Origin: Spirochaetia bacterium UBA5763
GTDB lineage: Bacteria > Spirochaetota > UBA4802 > UBA5550
DNA: 64,000 bases
Direction: 5' to 3'
Assembly: GCA_002418835.1 (NCBI GenBank)
Contig: DIEX01000033.1
Span: 62,001 to 126,000 of the forward strand
The notes under the pieces are model-generated. The model ran no database searches. It was not told the DNA's origin and was given only the letters and a program-made list of their open reading frames with translations. Made by a program: the position numbers and the translations under genes. Position 1 is the first letter of the stretch, and every line of letters starts with the position of its first letter. Shown one piece after another: positions 50,728 through 59,411 of the stretch.

Positions 50728-51606
50728 ATGAAAATATGTAAAAAGCAAAAGAACCCAATGCTTTCACTGGCATGCATTATTCTCTGTTCAGCAGTGTTGG
50801 CTATTATTGCCGGGTGTTTTCCTCAAAGCCCGCTCTCTTCATATACAATGAGTGATATATCATACGGCCCTGATAAGGAAAACACCATGGATATTTCACT
50901 CCCCGGAGGGAGAACAGAGGCCTCACCGGTCATTATACTGATACATGGCGGCGCATGGACCGGCGGTGATAAAAGCGATTTTTCATTCCTGCGCGGATAT
51001 TTCTCCGGCAGGGGATTTGCCTCGTTCTCTGTAAATTACAGGCTTGCCGGAATTAAAGGCACGGGACTCCGGAATATTCTTGAAGATATGGACTATGTCA
51101 TTGCATTCGTTAAGGAGAGAAGCAGTCACTGGAGATACTCGCAAGATACAATATTTCTCGCGGGCCACAGTGCAGGGGGGCATATTGCTCTCCTATACGC
51201 GTTTTCCAGGGCTCCTGAAGGGGCTATTCATGGTGTGGTTTCCTATTGCGGACTTTTCGATCTTACAGACCCTGATCTGGAATTATTTTTAAGCCGGCTG
51301 GATGGAAACGACCCCGCTACTACAAAAAAACCGTTTGATCGTATCGGATTTGTTGCAGGGGAGGATCGTAAAACCCGCATAGCCTATAGCCCGCAATTCA
51401 TCACACGTAATATACCGGTTCTACTTTTCTGCGGAAAAATGGATGACATAATACCCTGGCAGCAGAGTGAAAACCTACATAAAAAGATGCAGGAGCGCGG
51501 ATTCGACAGCACCCTGTATGTTTATCCGGACATGGGGCACGATATTACCCCTTATTATGGAAAGATTATGAAGATTACAGAACAGTGGCTCCGGGAGAGA
51601 ATATAG
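50728..51606 (+). CDS. Alpha/beta hydrolase (carboxylesterase type), lipoprotein
   Basis: About 292 residues; the start is uncertain (TTG at 50710, ATG at 50728 or 50758, none with a good ribosome-binding site). The N terminus has a hydrophobic segment ending in the lipobox AIIAGC, predicting an envelope lipoprotein. Hydrolase motifs are LIHGGAWTGGDKSDF (oxyanion HGGxW), nucleophile Ser in LAGHSAGGHIAL, Asp in CGKMDDIIPW and His in PDMGHDITPYYG. This matches the BD-FAE/esterase-lipase group that deacylates sugars or small esters. It is transcribed alone and ends in a strong hairpin. Confidence 0.85.
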   Translation: MKICKKQKNPMLSLACIILCSAVLAIIAGCFPQSPLSSYTMSDISYGPDKENTMDISLPGGRTEASPVIILIHGGAWTGGDKSDFSFLRGYFSGRGFASFSVNYRLAGIKGTGLRNILEDMDYVIAFVKERSSHWRYSQDTIFLAGHSAGGHIALLYAFSRAPEGAIHGVVSYCGLFDLTDPDLELFLSRLDGNDPATTKKPFDRIGFVAGEDRKTRIAYSPQFITRNIPVLLFCGKMDDIIPWQQSENLHKKMQERGFDSTLYVYPDMGHDITPYYGKIMKITEQWLRERI

Positions 51607-51645
51607 GTCTGTTCCTTTTTCCGGAACAGACCTTAACTTGTTTTT
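51605..51645. terminator. Intrinsic terminator overlapping the esterase stop codon
   Basis: AGGTCTGTTCC (51605-51615), loop tttttcc, GGAACAGACCT (51623-51633), then TAACTTGTTTTTT. The stem begins within the TAG stop codon of the esterase gene. The reverse strand reads into the convergent acyltransferase end. Confidence 0.9.
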
Positions 51646-51689
51646 TACCTATGTCTAAAAAGCAAAAAAACGAACTATAATCACCGCTA

Positions 51690-52751
51690 TCAGGTCAGAT
51701 AGTCCCTTGCAAAGGGTATTTTCCTGAAATAATATATTATTATTGCGCTGACTATAAACACGCCGGCTGATAAAACCGGAACCGCAATAACTGCATTATA
51801 CAGCTTCTGCGCCAGTGCAAGCTGCTGAAAAATGATGATTATAAAAACGTGAACAAAATATACTCCGAATGTGCATTCTGACAGGATAAGTGTTAGTTTT
51901 TGAAAACGTTCAGAAAAATCCACCTTCGAAACATGCAGCCTGAAATAAATGAACACTGCTACAGCAGTTAACAGAATGTTAATATTCGTTAATTCGTATA
52001 ATCCCTCATAACTCTGATTATTCCTGATAGACAACAGGCCGTTTAAAACGATTGTCCAGATAAGACTGAGTATCCCCAGAATGTAGCTGATTATTTCAGC
52101 TTTTTTTGAAATATTGCAGTAACTCAGATAATAGCCCAGCATAAATATACCGACCCACCCAAGTACAAAATTTAATCTCAGCTGTGTAATTACGATGGTT
52201 ATCGGTTCTGATATAGCATCAGGCAATTGCTGCAGAACAGGAATTGTACTCACAAAAATAATACTGAGTATTAAAAAATACTTCATCAGATTTTCATCGC
52301 CGCTGATTAATCGTAAAAAAGGTACTATCATATATATACCAATAATCATGTAGCAGAACCACATATGGTAATTCCCGTTGACCACATCGATGAAAAAACT
52401 ATGCATATAGGCGTTTGAATATCCGTTCATCTGAACCTTTACCCACAGGCCGAATAATGCATAAGCCAGAGACCAGAAAATAAAACCGCTGGCGATTCTC
52501 AGTATATTTTTCCGATACATAGCCTTTATTGTAATGCTTTTTTTCGGATTCAGAAACAGCATTCCGCTGACCATCATAAATATACATATGGAAAATTTGC
52601 CCGATGTGGAATAAATATTGGAAACCTGCCAGTTAAAGGAGGATACTGGAGCTGTAGCACGATAAAGTGTTCCGGATGTGTGTACAACAATTACAGCGAA
52701 CATTGCGATAATTCTGACCAAGTCATAGTGAACCAGTCTTTTACCAGCCAT
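51690..52751 (-). CDS. Acyltransferase family 3 membrane protein
   Basis: This 353-residue inner-membrane protein has about ten membrane helices. The N-terminal signature HYDLVRIIAMFAVIVVHTSG has the Arg and His expected for Acyl_transf_3 (OafA/WecH/NodX type), and RNILRIASGFIFWSLAYALFG fits the second conserved segment. Such enzymes acetylate or succinylate surface sugars, using acyl groups from inside the cell. It lies between the esterase and the PilZ gene; a link to the nearby polysaccharide synthase is plausible but inferred. AGAGG precedes the ATG. Confidence 0.88.
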   Translation of the reverse strand: MAGKRLVHYDLVRIIAMFAVIVVHTSGTLYRATAPVSSFNWQVSNIYSTSGKFSICIFMMVSGMLFLNPKKSITIKAMYRKNILRIASGFIFWSLAYALFGLWVKVQMNGYSNAYMHSFFIDVVNGNYHMWFCYMIIGIYMIVPFLRLISGDENLMKYFLILSIIFVSTIPVLQQLPDAISEPITIVITQLRLNFVLGWVGIFMLGYYLSYCNISKKAEIISYILGILSLIWTIVLNGLLSIRNNQSYEGLYELTNINILLTAVAVFIYFRLHVSKVDFSERFQKLTLILSECTFGVYFVHVFIIIIFQQLALAQKLYNAVIAVPVLSAGVFIVSAIIIYYFRKIPFARDYLT

Positions 52752-53017
52752 AAAATAACCTCTAAAATTAATATTATCTAAAAGTTAATTTCTCAATCAA
52801 TTATCTATTTGTAAATTTATTTTTCCCCGGATTAAAAATTTACGGATTATAAAATCCGCTCCTGAGCAATAAAAAACATTCCTCTATAATCCTCTGAAAC
52901 ACCTCTAAAAGTTTAATGACGCCCGAACTTAAATTTGATTCCCCCTTTTTTGTCAGTATTATTTATTTAATAAAATGGATTTAACACAAAACCGGTAGAT
53001 TAAAGGGGTTAAATTTA

Positions 53018-54094
53018 ATGAAAATAGATGGTGTCAGACATATAACAGATAAAAGCGAACTTATCGACATATTTAAAAAACTCTTTGAGCAACAGGCTGT
53101 GATGCTGAAAACAGAGGGCATGAATATAAAAGTCGATTGTATCAAAACTGAAAACAACAGGATTTCAATAAAACTCCCGGACCCTGAATTTAAACCACAG
53201 GCATCCGCAGTATTTACAAGGCATGAAGATGAAATTTACTTCACACATATAATTCCTCATGGCCATGAAGGAGATCTTCTTATATTTGAAACCGAGGGTA
53301 TAGAGGTCTTCAAAGCCACACGGAAAGAGGATAGAAAAAGTACTGATGAAAAATCAGGGAAGAAAGCCCTTATAACAAATATAATCTCGCCCACTGTTGT
53401 TGAAGAATCGTTCCGTCATAACAGGAGCCGTGCTGAATGGGTACGTTCTGAAATCACAGGAAAGTTTGAAGGGAGATTCGAGCATATACGGGTATTCTTC
53501 TCCGGAGACAGAAAATCAGACAGCAGGATGAAGTGGGTGCTTCATGAACGAAAGCCGATTTTTATCCATTCAATTCACACAAGACAGGACGGTACCGACT
53601 CGGACGATTACAGCAGGTATATGAACGAGATATACTACTCCGACCCCCTCCTCAAAGACAGCATTTTCAATTCTGAAATTATTGTACCGCTGTTCTACAG
53701 GGGGATGATGCCCTTTGGATATATTCAGATAAATCACACTGAAAAGCTTGCTGAAGATGCTCTGACATATACCAGAAGAATGGGGCTTGCATTCTCGGAG
53801 TCTGTTTCAAAAGACATGCTCCTTTTCAGACCATCAGAGGACAAAATGATGATAATCGATCTTTCACAAAGCGGGATTGGAATACTCTTCAAAGAAAAAA
53901 ATCTGGTCAGGCATTTCAGGGAGGAAGAATCTCTTGTTTTCACTGTACACATGCCTGAGAACAGACAGGCAACTATGATGAGCAGGGTTATGAACATCAA
54001 TCAGATAAACAATTATTACCGTATAGGATGCATGATAAGCAGCATAGACCCGGTTGGTGACACCAACTACCGTGAGTTTCTATGCCGGTTATAA
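53018..54094 (+). CDS. PilZ-domain protein with spirochaete-type N-terminal domain
   Basis: This 358-residue soluble protein has an N-terminal domain of about 110 residues (HITDKSELIDIFKKLFEQQAVMLKTEG, a YcgR/PilZN-like start). A central GAF-like region (about 120-270) and a C-terminal PilZ domain follow. The latter shows MIIDLSQSGIGILFKE, the D-x-S-x2-G half of the c-di-GMP motif; the preceding RxxxR is not obvious (only RPSEDK). Layout resembles DUF1577-type proteins known from Leptospira. If it binds c-di-GMP it could answer to the cyclase at 44298. AAGGGG precedes the ATG. Single gene. Confidence 0.72.
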   Translation: MKIDGVRHITDKSELIDIFKKLFEQQAVMLKTEGMNIKVDCIKTENNRISIKLPDPEFKPQASAVFTRHEDEIYFTHIIPHGHEGDLLIFETEGIEVFKATRKEDRKSTDEKSGKKALITNIISPTVVEESFRHNRSRAEWVRSEITGKFEGRFEHIRVFFSGDRKSDSRMKWVLHERKPIFIHSIHTRQDGTDSDDYSRYMNEIYYSDPLLKDSIFNSEIIVPLFYRGMMPFGYIQINHTEKLAEDALTYTRRMGLAFSESVSKDMLLFRPSEDKMMIIDLSQSGIGILFKEKNLVRHFREEESLVFTVHMPENRQATMMSRVMNINQINNYYRIGCMISSIDPVGDTNYREFLCRL

Positions 54095-54233
54095 TTTTTT
54101 CTGATTGGCACTTAATCTATATAACAATTATCCAAAAAAATACCGGTTACCCTGTGGGGAATTATTAAAAATTTTGATGACATCTTCTCTAATAAATATA
54201 TTTACTGATATAAAATAAGTCAGTTGATCAGGT

Positions 54234-56429
54234 ATGAAATTTAAAAACAGGGTAATAGCGGCAATCACCATATCATCGGTATCATTTAACCTTATTTTCG
54301 GTTTCTTCGCTATAAAAAATGAAATGAATACTGAAAAGGAACGACTTAATAGTAAAATAAGCCACTATAATACCCTGCTTGAAAATATCAATACTGGCTC
54401 TCTCTGGGATTTCGACACCGAAAAAATTAAAGCAAACCTGAATATAATATATGCTGATCCTGAAGTAAATGAGATACACCTCAACGATGCAACATGGACG
54501 ATTAATATCCAGATGCAGAAAAAAAAGGATTTAAAAGACTCGCTTAAATTAAGGCATGATATCAACATCACAAAGGATGACGTTGAACTTGGTAAAACAT
54601 ATATAATTTACTCAAGAGAGCTTTACACAAAAAAACTGTACATGCTTATCGCGGAAAAGCTCATCCTAACGCTGGGACTTATAATAATTAATATTATCGC
54701 TGTATATTTTATATCAGGGCATCTCCTGAAGCCCATTGATTCGGTTGTTGATGCGCTGAAAGAGATAGACAGCGGCAACAGGAAAGTACGGCTTTCCATC
54801 GGTACCGGTGATGAATTCAGTGAGATTGAAAAATATTTTAACAAGATGGCCTGCACAATACAAAGCGAAATCGACACAAGGATTGAAAGAGAAAAACAGC
54901 TTAATGATATGCACCAGTATCTCAGCAGTCTATTTGATTCAATACCATCAATACTCATCAGCGTTGACAAAACCGGTTTGATCAGAAGCATAAATTCAGC
55001 TGCTGAGATTTTTACCGGCATGAAATCATCAGACATCCTGGGGAGGGATATTTTTGAAATTTTCCCCATGCTCAATGAATTCAACACAGATATAAACAGG
55101 GTTCTTGAATCGAAAGAAGGTATGGATATAAAGAACAACTACAGGTCAACTGATGGCGAACTTCAGATAGAGATATCAATATCATCACTATACCACGGCG
55201 GAATAACCGGTGCTGTTATACGGATGGATGATGTTACTGTAATAAAGAAAAAAGATGAAAAGCTGAGCCAGGCGCAGATGATGGATTCCATCGGTAACCT
55301 TGCAGGGGGGATTGCCCATGATTTCAACAATGTCCTTTCCGGTATAACCGGAACAGTCTCGCTCCTTAAGCACCGGCTTTCAAAAAATGAGCTCAACCAT
55401 GAAGACCTCGAAAAATTTCTGAATGTCATAGATGACTCCGGGAAAAGGGCTGTTACACTCACAAGGCAGATCCTCTCCCTCTCGAGAAAAGATGAAATGA
55501 CCATGGAATCCGCTGACCTGAATGAAATTCTGAGACATGTATATAACTTCTGTTTCCACTCCTTTGAAAAAAGCATAGAGATCCGGGCAGACTATTATCC
55601 CGAACCGGCAAGGGCGGCAGTGGACTCCACGCGCATTGAGCAGGTGATACTTAATCTCTGTATTAATGCCGGAGACGCCATGACTGTAATGAGGCCCGGA
55701 AATGAAAAAAAGGGGGGAATTCTCAGCATCGGTATAGAGAGGTTCTCATCAGGGGGAGCTTCGGAGCCTTTGCCTGTTGAAGCTGAATCCGGCAGAGATT
55801 ACTGGAAGATAACAGTTAAAGATAACGGCATCGGAATGGATAAAAAAACCATGGAGAGAATATTTGAACCATTCTTTACTACTAAAGCAAAGGGGAGAGG
55901 AACAGGCCTTGGCCTTGCAATGGTTTACAACATAATTCATAATCACAACGGTTTTATTAATGTCTCCTCTGACATCGGGCAGGGGAGCTTATTCAGTTTA
56001 TATCTCCCGGCTGATAAAAGCGGTGCCATTAAGCAAAACAAACTGCAACCGGACTTTAAATCAGGTAAAGGTAAAATTCTTGTTATAGATGATGAAGAGA
56101 GTATTTGTGATATTTCAAGAGAGATTCTTGAATATTGCGGTTATGAGGTAACAGTTGAGCTCAACTCTGAAGCCGCAGTAAAAAGGTACAGTGAAAACGA
56201 AGGGGGCTTTGCCTGTATGATTCTGGATCTCAATATGCCGAAAAAAAACGGCTTCGAGGTTCTCCGGCATATCAAAGCTGATTACCCTGATGCGAAAGTT
56301 ATAATTTCTTCAGGGAGTATAAGTGATGAAAAGATGCAGGCACTCTCTTCAGCAGGTGCTGACGCTTTTATAACTAAACCCTATACACTGGAAAGCCTTG
56401 CAAAAATTGTTTCAGATGTCATCCAGTAA
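54234..56429 (+). CDS. Hybrid histidine kinase (HAMP-PAS-HisKA-HATPase-REC)
   Basis: This 731-residue inner-membrane kinase has helix 1 at about 5-24, a periplasmic domain of about 110 residues and helix 2 (ILTLGLIIINIIAVYFISG). HAMP (LKPIDSVVDALKEIDSGNRKVRL) and PAS (LFDSIPSILISVDKTGLI) follow. HisKA has the His in GGIAHDFNNVLSGI, the HATPase has GIGMDKK and GRGTGLGLAMVYN, and the C-terminal receiver has Asp in MILDLNMPKKNG. The receiver ending FITKPYT is close to that of the orphan receiver at 43928. Periplasmic ligand unknown. Convergent with the RNase D-like gene, 5 nt between stops. Confidence 0.93.
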   Translation: MKFKNRVIAAITISSVSFNLIFGFFAIKNEMNTEKERLNSKISHYNTLLENINTGSLWDFDTEKIKANLNIIYADPEVNEIHLNDATWTINIQMQKKKDLKDSLKLRHDINITKDDVELGKTYIIYSRELYTKKLYMLIAEKLILTLGLIIINIIAVYFISGHLLKPIDSVVDALKEIDSGNRKVRLSIGTGDEFSEIEKYFNKMACTIQSEIDTRIEREKQLNDMHQYLSSLFDSIPSILISVDKTGLIRSINSAAEIFTGMKSSDILGRDIFEIFPMLNEFNTDINRVLESKEGMDIKNNYRSTDGELQIEISISSLYHGGITGAVIRMDDVTVIKKKDEKLSQAQMMDSIGNLAGGIAHDFNNVLSGITGTVSLLKHRLSKNELNHEDLEKFLNVIDDSGKRAVTLTRQILSLSRKDEMTMESADLNEILRHVYNFCFHSFEKSIEIRADYYPEPARAAVDSTRIEQVILNLCINAGDAMTVMRPGNEKKGGILSIGIERFSSGGASEPLPVEAESGRDYWKITVKDNGIGMDKKTMERIFEPFFTTKAKGRGTGLGLAMVYNIIHNHNGFINVSSDIGQGSLFSLYLPADKSGAIKQNKLQPDFKSGKGKILVIDDEESICDISREILEYCGYEVTVELNSEAAVKRYSENEGGFACMILDLNMPKKNGFEVLRHIKADYPDAKVIISSGSISDEKMQALSSAGADAFITKPYTLESLAKIVSDVIQ

Positions 56430-56434
56430 CATCT

Positions 56435-57334
56435 TCATTTTTTAAGTTTTTCAGAATAAGCTTTTGCCCTGTCAAATAATTTTATAACAAGATCCGTATC
56501 AATTTTTTTTCTTCTGTTCGTATTGAGTTCATCGGTTAAATGTACAAGGATATCTCCACCCTGCGCGACAATGTCAGCCATAGATTTTTTAGTAAGGAGA
56601 TAACTTACCGGACAATTGTAATGCTCGCCAAGCATCTCTCTGAATATCCAGAGTAAACGGCTGAGCTCCTTCTTCTCCGGAGAGAGTTTTCTGTACCCTG
56701 GAAATTTGTCCTTATAAACAAGGAACTGATTTGTCCTGAAATTTTTGGAGGATATCCCTGCATTAAGTTGTTCATATTTTGTCAGAAGCTTCTTTTCTTT
56801 CAGAGCGGATTCCAGATCGCTTTCTATCTGAATAAGAGAGAGAACATCATTTACCGCATAGTTAAGAAGATCATTGTTTATCGGCCGTTTCAGCCAGTTG
56901 GCTCTCTGGAAAGAATGTTTCTCTTCTTTATTAACTCCGATATACTCGGCAATATTGATTTTCATCCCGAGAAGCTTTTGAGCCACAGCTATGTCACGCA
57001 GAGGTTGTATTGTACAGCCCAGCACATTCTGCGTCATGTAAATATCATTCTCAGATGAAAACATAATTTTAACTATATCATCGCATGTAAGGAACTCTTT
57101 GAGTGATTCGCAGCTGCCTGTTTTCAGAACATCAATTATAACAGGCTCGTTACCGTCAAAGCATTGAATTATTGAGATGGAGTACCTGTAATTAATCTGC
57201 CCCTGATCACCTTCAAGGTCGACGGCGATTTTATTTATCCCTTTTCCCCTGAGACCGGAAAGGTAAGCGGCAAGATCAGCACTGCCGGTTATCATACGGA
57301 TTGCTGAATTACTTATTTTTTCATTATTATTCAT
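56435..57334 (-). CDS. rnd: RNase D-like 3'-5' exonuclease
   Basis: About 299 residues, with the start placed at the ATG at 57334; a TTG 27 nt upstream is also possible and neither has a strong ribosome-binding site. The DEDDy exonuclease motifs are present: VDLEGD (Asp, Glu), FSSENDIYMTQNVLG (Asp) and YAVNDVLSL (Tyr, Asp). A C-terminal HRDC-like helical region follows (LSRLLWIFREMLGEHYNCPVSYLLTKKSMADIV). RNase D trims tRNA and other small RNA 3' ends. Sequence suits Rnd better than the RecQ or WRN group. The next gene upstream (thioredoxin-like) ends about 65 nt away on the same strand. Confidence 0.85.
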   Translation of the reverse strand: MNNNEKISNSAIRMITGSADLAAYLSGLRGKGINKIAVDLEGDQGQINYRYSISIIQCFDGNEPVIIDVLKTGSCESLKEFLTCDDIVKIMFSSENDIYMTQNVLGCTIQPLRDIAVAQKLLGMKINIAEYIGVNKEEKHSFQRANWLKRPINNDLLNYAVNDVLSLIQIESDLESALKEKKLLTKYEQLNAGISSKNFRTNQFLVYKDKFPGYRKLSPEKKELSRLLWIFREMLGEHYNCPVSYLLTKKSMADIVAQGGDILVHLTDELNTNRRKKIDTDLVIKLFDRAKAYSEKLKK

Positions 57335-57398
57335 TGAGGAGTGCTCTGCTTTATAGAACAAAGAATAAAACAGAGCACCGGGTTAGGCAAGAACTATT

Positions 57399-57890
57399 TT
57401 ATTTTGCCGCGTTCAATGCCTGCTGTACAAGGTCCTGGTTAAATCCGAGCACAACTCTGTCTCCGACTACAAAAACCGGAGTGAGAAAAGCCTCATCCTT
57501 TCTTGAATACTTCTCCTCTTTACGAAAGTACGGCAGCCCTTTGTTTTTATAATACTCATATACATCGCGCCTGAAATAAACGAAATTATTATTCCCTTTT
57601 CTTTTCCCGATGGCTGAACATAGATTGTTTAGAGTATTAATGTTCTTTGTTATAACCTGATTCTTTGAATCTGAAATTTTATATGCAGTGAATTTAATAC
57701 CGTTATGCGTCCATGATTCTCCATCCTTCAGGCCATCAGGTTTATTATAAAAAGCCTGCGCCTGTTTACATGCCGCACAATTATCAGCATAAAAGTAATA
57801 AACCGTCCCCTTACTCTGCTGTGCCTGTAGTGATGAAGCAGCAATAACAGCTGCAATTATTAAACTTATTTTAAATTTTCGATTAGACAT
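57399..57890 (-). CDS. Exported thioredoxin-fold protein (CAAC active site)
   Basis: This 163-residue protein starts at the ATG at 57890, 8 nt after AGGAG. A signal peptide (FKISLIIAAVIAASSLQA) is followed by VYYFYADNCAACKQAQAFY, with a CxxC redox centre of unusual CAAC type. The cis-Pro region is LTPVFVVGDRVVLGFNQ. About 70 residues are inserted between them, larger than in thioredoxin and more like glutaredoxin/DsbA-like proteins. It should act in the periplasm. It lies 10 nt downstream of the exported peroxiredoxin gene, suggesting it reduces that enzyme or repairs its resolving disulfide. Confidence 0.83.
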   Translation of the reverse strand: MSNRKFKISLIIAAVIAASSLQAQQSKGTVYYFYADNCAACKQAQAFYNKPDGLKDGESWTHNGIKFTAYKISDSKNQVITKNINTLNNLCSAIGKRKGNNNFVYFRRDVYEYYKNKGLPYFRKEEKYSRKDEAFLTPVFVVGDRVVLGFNQDLVQQALNAAK

Positions 57891-57900
57891 AGTATGGCTC

Positions 57901-58548
57901 CTATTTTTCATTAATCAGTTCTTTACCTTCAGTCCATCCTGCCGGACAGGCTCCCCCTCCCCCTTTACGTACAGCTATTGCTGCGTCGAGTTTACGCAGA
58001 AGCTCCCCCGCGTTCCTGCCGATTGAATCATGGGAGTAATCCGCAGCCACAATTATACCATCGGGGTCAACGATGAATGACGCGCGGATAGCCGTACCTT
58101 TTGAGCTTTCGTAAACCCCCAGAGCCCTGCTGAACGCTCCGGACCTGTCTGAAAGCATAGGATACTTAACATTTTTAAGCTGTGGAGAGTCCTTCTGCCA
58201 GGCACGGTGAACATAAGCTGAATCTGTGCTTATAGCAAAAACTTCAGCACCCGCCTCAGTAAAATCCTCATAATAATCAGCCAGTTCCTTCAGCTCAGTG
58301 GGACAGACAAATGTAAAATCCGCAGGATAGAAAAAAAGAATTATCCATTTCCCTTTGAAATCCCTGAGGTTTATATCCTTAACCTCTCCGTTATGAAACG
58401 CGGAAAACAGAGGCAGCGGAATTTCTCTCCCTATAATTGTATCAGATCTGACACCGCCGCTTTTTGAAACCATACCTGCGTAAACATCCGCAGATACCGA
58501 TATAAGCAGCAGAACAAATGTAAAAATAACCGGCATGAGTTTTCTCAT
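57901..58548 (-). CDS. Exported two-Cys peroxiredoxin (AhpC/Prx1 type)
   Basis: This 215-residue protein starts at the ATG at 58548, preceded by GGAGACTTTT. A signal peptide (KLMPVIFTFVLLLISVSADVYA) targets it to the periplasm. The peroxidatic cysteine is in YPADFTFVCPTELKE and the resolving cysteine in GGGACPAGW near the C terminus; FDxS-like STDSAYVHRAW fits the Prx1/AhpC group. It reduces hydrogen peroxide and organic peroxides. Most bacterial AhpC enzymes are cytoplasmic, so the signal peptide and the adjoining exported thioredoxin-like protein mark a dedicated periplasmic system. Confidence 0.92.
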   Translation of the reverse strand: MRKLMPVIFTFVLLLISVSADVYAGMVSKSGGVRSDTIIGREIPLPLFSAFHNGEVKDINLRDFKGKWIILFFYPADFTFVCPTELKELADYYEDFTEAGAEVFAISTDSAYVHRAWQKDSPQLKNVKYPMLSDRSGAFSRALGVYESSKGTAIRASFIVDPDGIIVAADYSHDSIGRNAGELLRKLDAAIAVRKGGGGACPAGWTEGKELINEK

Positions 58549-58668
58549 AAAAGTCTCCGTCAATTTTATATATCTCAAAAAAATACTATTAATAATAACA
58601 GGAATTATTTCAATCTTAATTTTCACCTGTATTCATGCCATCCCCGGAAGAACAAACGCTGAAAGCAT

Positions 58669-58700
58669 GTAAAAACCGCTGTTTTTACGAAGTTTTTTTT
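58669..58700 (+). terminator. Orphan hairpin with T-run, possible sRNA or leader terminator
   Basis: GTAAAAAC (58669-58676), loop CGCT, GTTTTTAC (58681-58688), then GAAG and eight T. No gene precedes it on this strand within the 308-nt divergent gap between prx and the HU gene, so it could end a small RNA or be fortuitous. Confidence 0.4.
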
Positions 58701-58729
58701 ATATTCCGGATTATGTAGCATTATTTCAT

Positions 58730-58759
58730 TTGACAGATGAGTATATTGACTTCTATATT
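58730..58759 (+). promoter_or_regulatory. Promoter for the HU-family gene
   Basis: TTGACA (58730-58735), 18-nt spacer, TATATT (58754-58759, 5 of 6). Start near 58766 gives a leader of about 90 nt. Confidence 0.65.
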
Positions 58760-58856
58760 CGGCACTGAAAGCTTTTTGAATCCTTATACTACAGATTAAT
58801 AATTCAGAAATCTTTCATTATTTCAACACACAAGAATAAAGGGAAAGGTTATAATT

Positions 58857-59219
58857 ATGGCAAAAGCTGATAATAAAAAAGAGAAGAAAGTTGCGCTCCC
58901 GCAGAGCTATACTGTAACTTCTATGGCAGCATATCTTGCTGAATCAAAAGAGCTTTCAAAAAAAGACGCAAAAGAAATACTTGAACTCGTATTTAACATG
59001 GTTGAAGCAGGAGTTCTTCAGGGGGAAAGAGTGCCCCTCGGTAAAATCGGAAAAGTTTTCGCTAAAGTAAGGCCCGCGACAAAAGCAAGAAAAGGAAGAA
59101 ACCCACTTACCGGTGAAGAGATGACAATCCCTGCAAAAAAAGCGACAAAAGTTCCTAAATTCAGTTTCACTAAAGGGTTTAAAGAAGAAGTTCTTAAAGC
59201 AAAGATAAAAGCAAAATAA
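58857..59219 (+). CDS. HU-family DNA-binding protein with basic extensions
   Basis: This 120-residue nucleoid protein has a lysine-rich N-terminal extension of about 18 residues before the HU helix region (MAAYLAESKELSKKDAKEILELVFNMVEAG). VPLGKIGKVFAKVRPATKARKGRNPLTGEEMTI forms the beta arm with the RNP sequence typical of HU/IHF. The C terminus is basic (KEEVLKAKIKAK). It bends or wraps DNA. Normal HU proteins have about 90 residues, so both ends are extended. AAGGTTATAATT precedes the ATG. Own promoter and terminator. Confidence 0.9.
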   Translation: MAKADNKKEKKVALPQSYTVTSMAAYLAESKELSKKDAKEILELVFNMVEAGVLQGERVPLGKIGKVFAKVRPATKARKGRNPLTGEEMTIPAKKATKVPKFSFTKGFKEEVLKAKIKAK

Positions 59220-59239
59220 GCCTCTGCACCATAGACAAG

Positions 59240-59262
59240 ACCCGCTGAAAAGCGGGTTTTTG
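59240..59262 (+). terminator. Terminator after the HU gene
   Basis: ACCCGCT-gaaa-AGCGGGT followed by TTTTGTTT. A 7-bp stem closed by a GAAA tetraloop, 20 nt after the stop codon. Confidence 0.92.
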
Positions 59263-59351
59263 TTTATCCTGACTCAAGTAATATCAAATTATTAAAATTC
59301 CTGAAAGCAACATAATATTTTTCCTCCTTATGAAACTTCATTGTTAAAAAA

Positions 59352-59404
59352 TCCTTGCAATTATTTGCAGATACAAATATTGTATTTACAAATAATTGCA
59401 AGGA
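59352..59404. promoter_or_regulatory. 53-bp nested dyad at the MarR gene start (operator array / SD-masking hairpin)
   Basis: TCCTTGCAATTATTTG (59352-59367) and CAAATAATTGCAAGGA (59389-59404) are perfect complements around a central dyad ATACAA-ata-TTGTAT (59371-59385) that shares the same centre. Each arm itself contains a MarR-like half-palindrome (TGCAA-ttat-TTGCA in the left arm). A promoter TTGCAA-17-TATTGT (59355-59383) lies inside. The right arm contains the AAGGA Shine-Dalgarno sequence of the following gene. Confidence 0.8.
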
Positions 59405-59411
59405 CAAATCG

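Noticed and set aside
54105..54130. TTGGCACTTAATC as a second sigma-54 site
   Set aside because: The -24 GG is present but there is no GC at the required -12 spacing.
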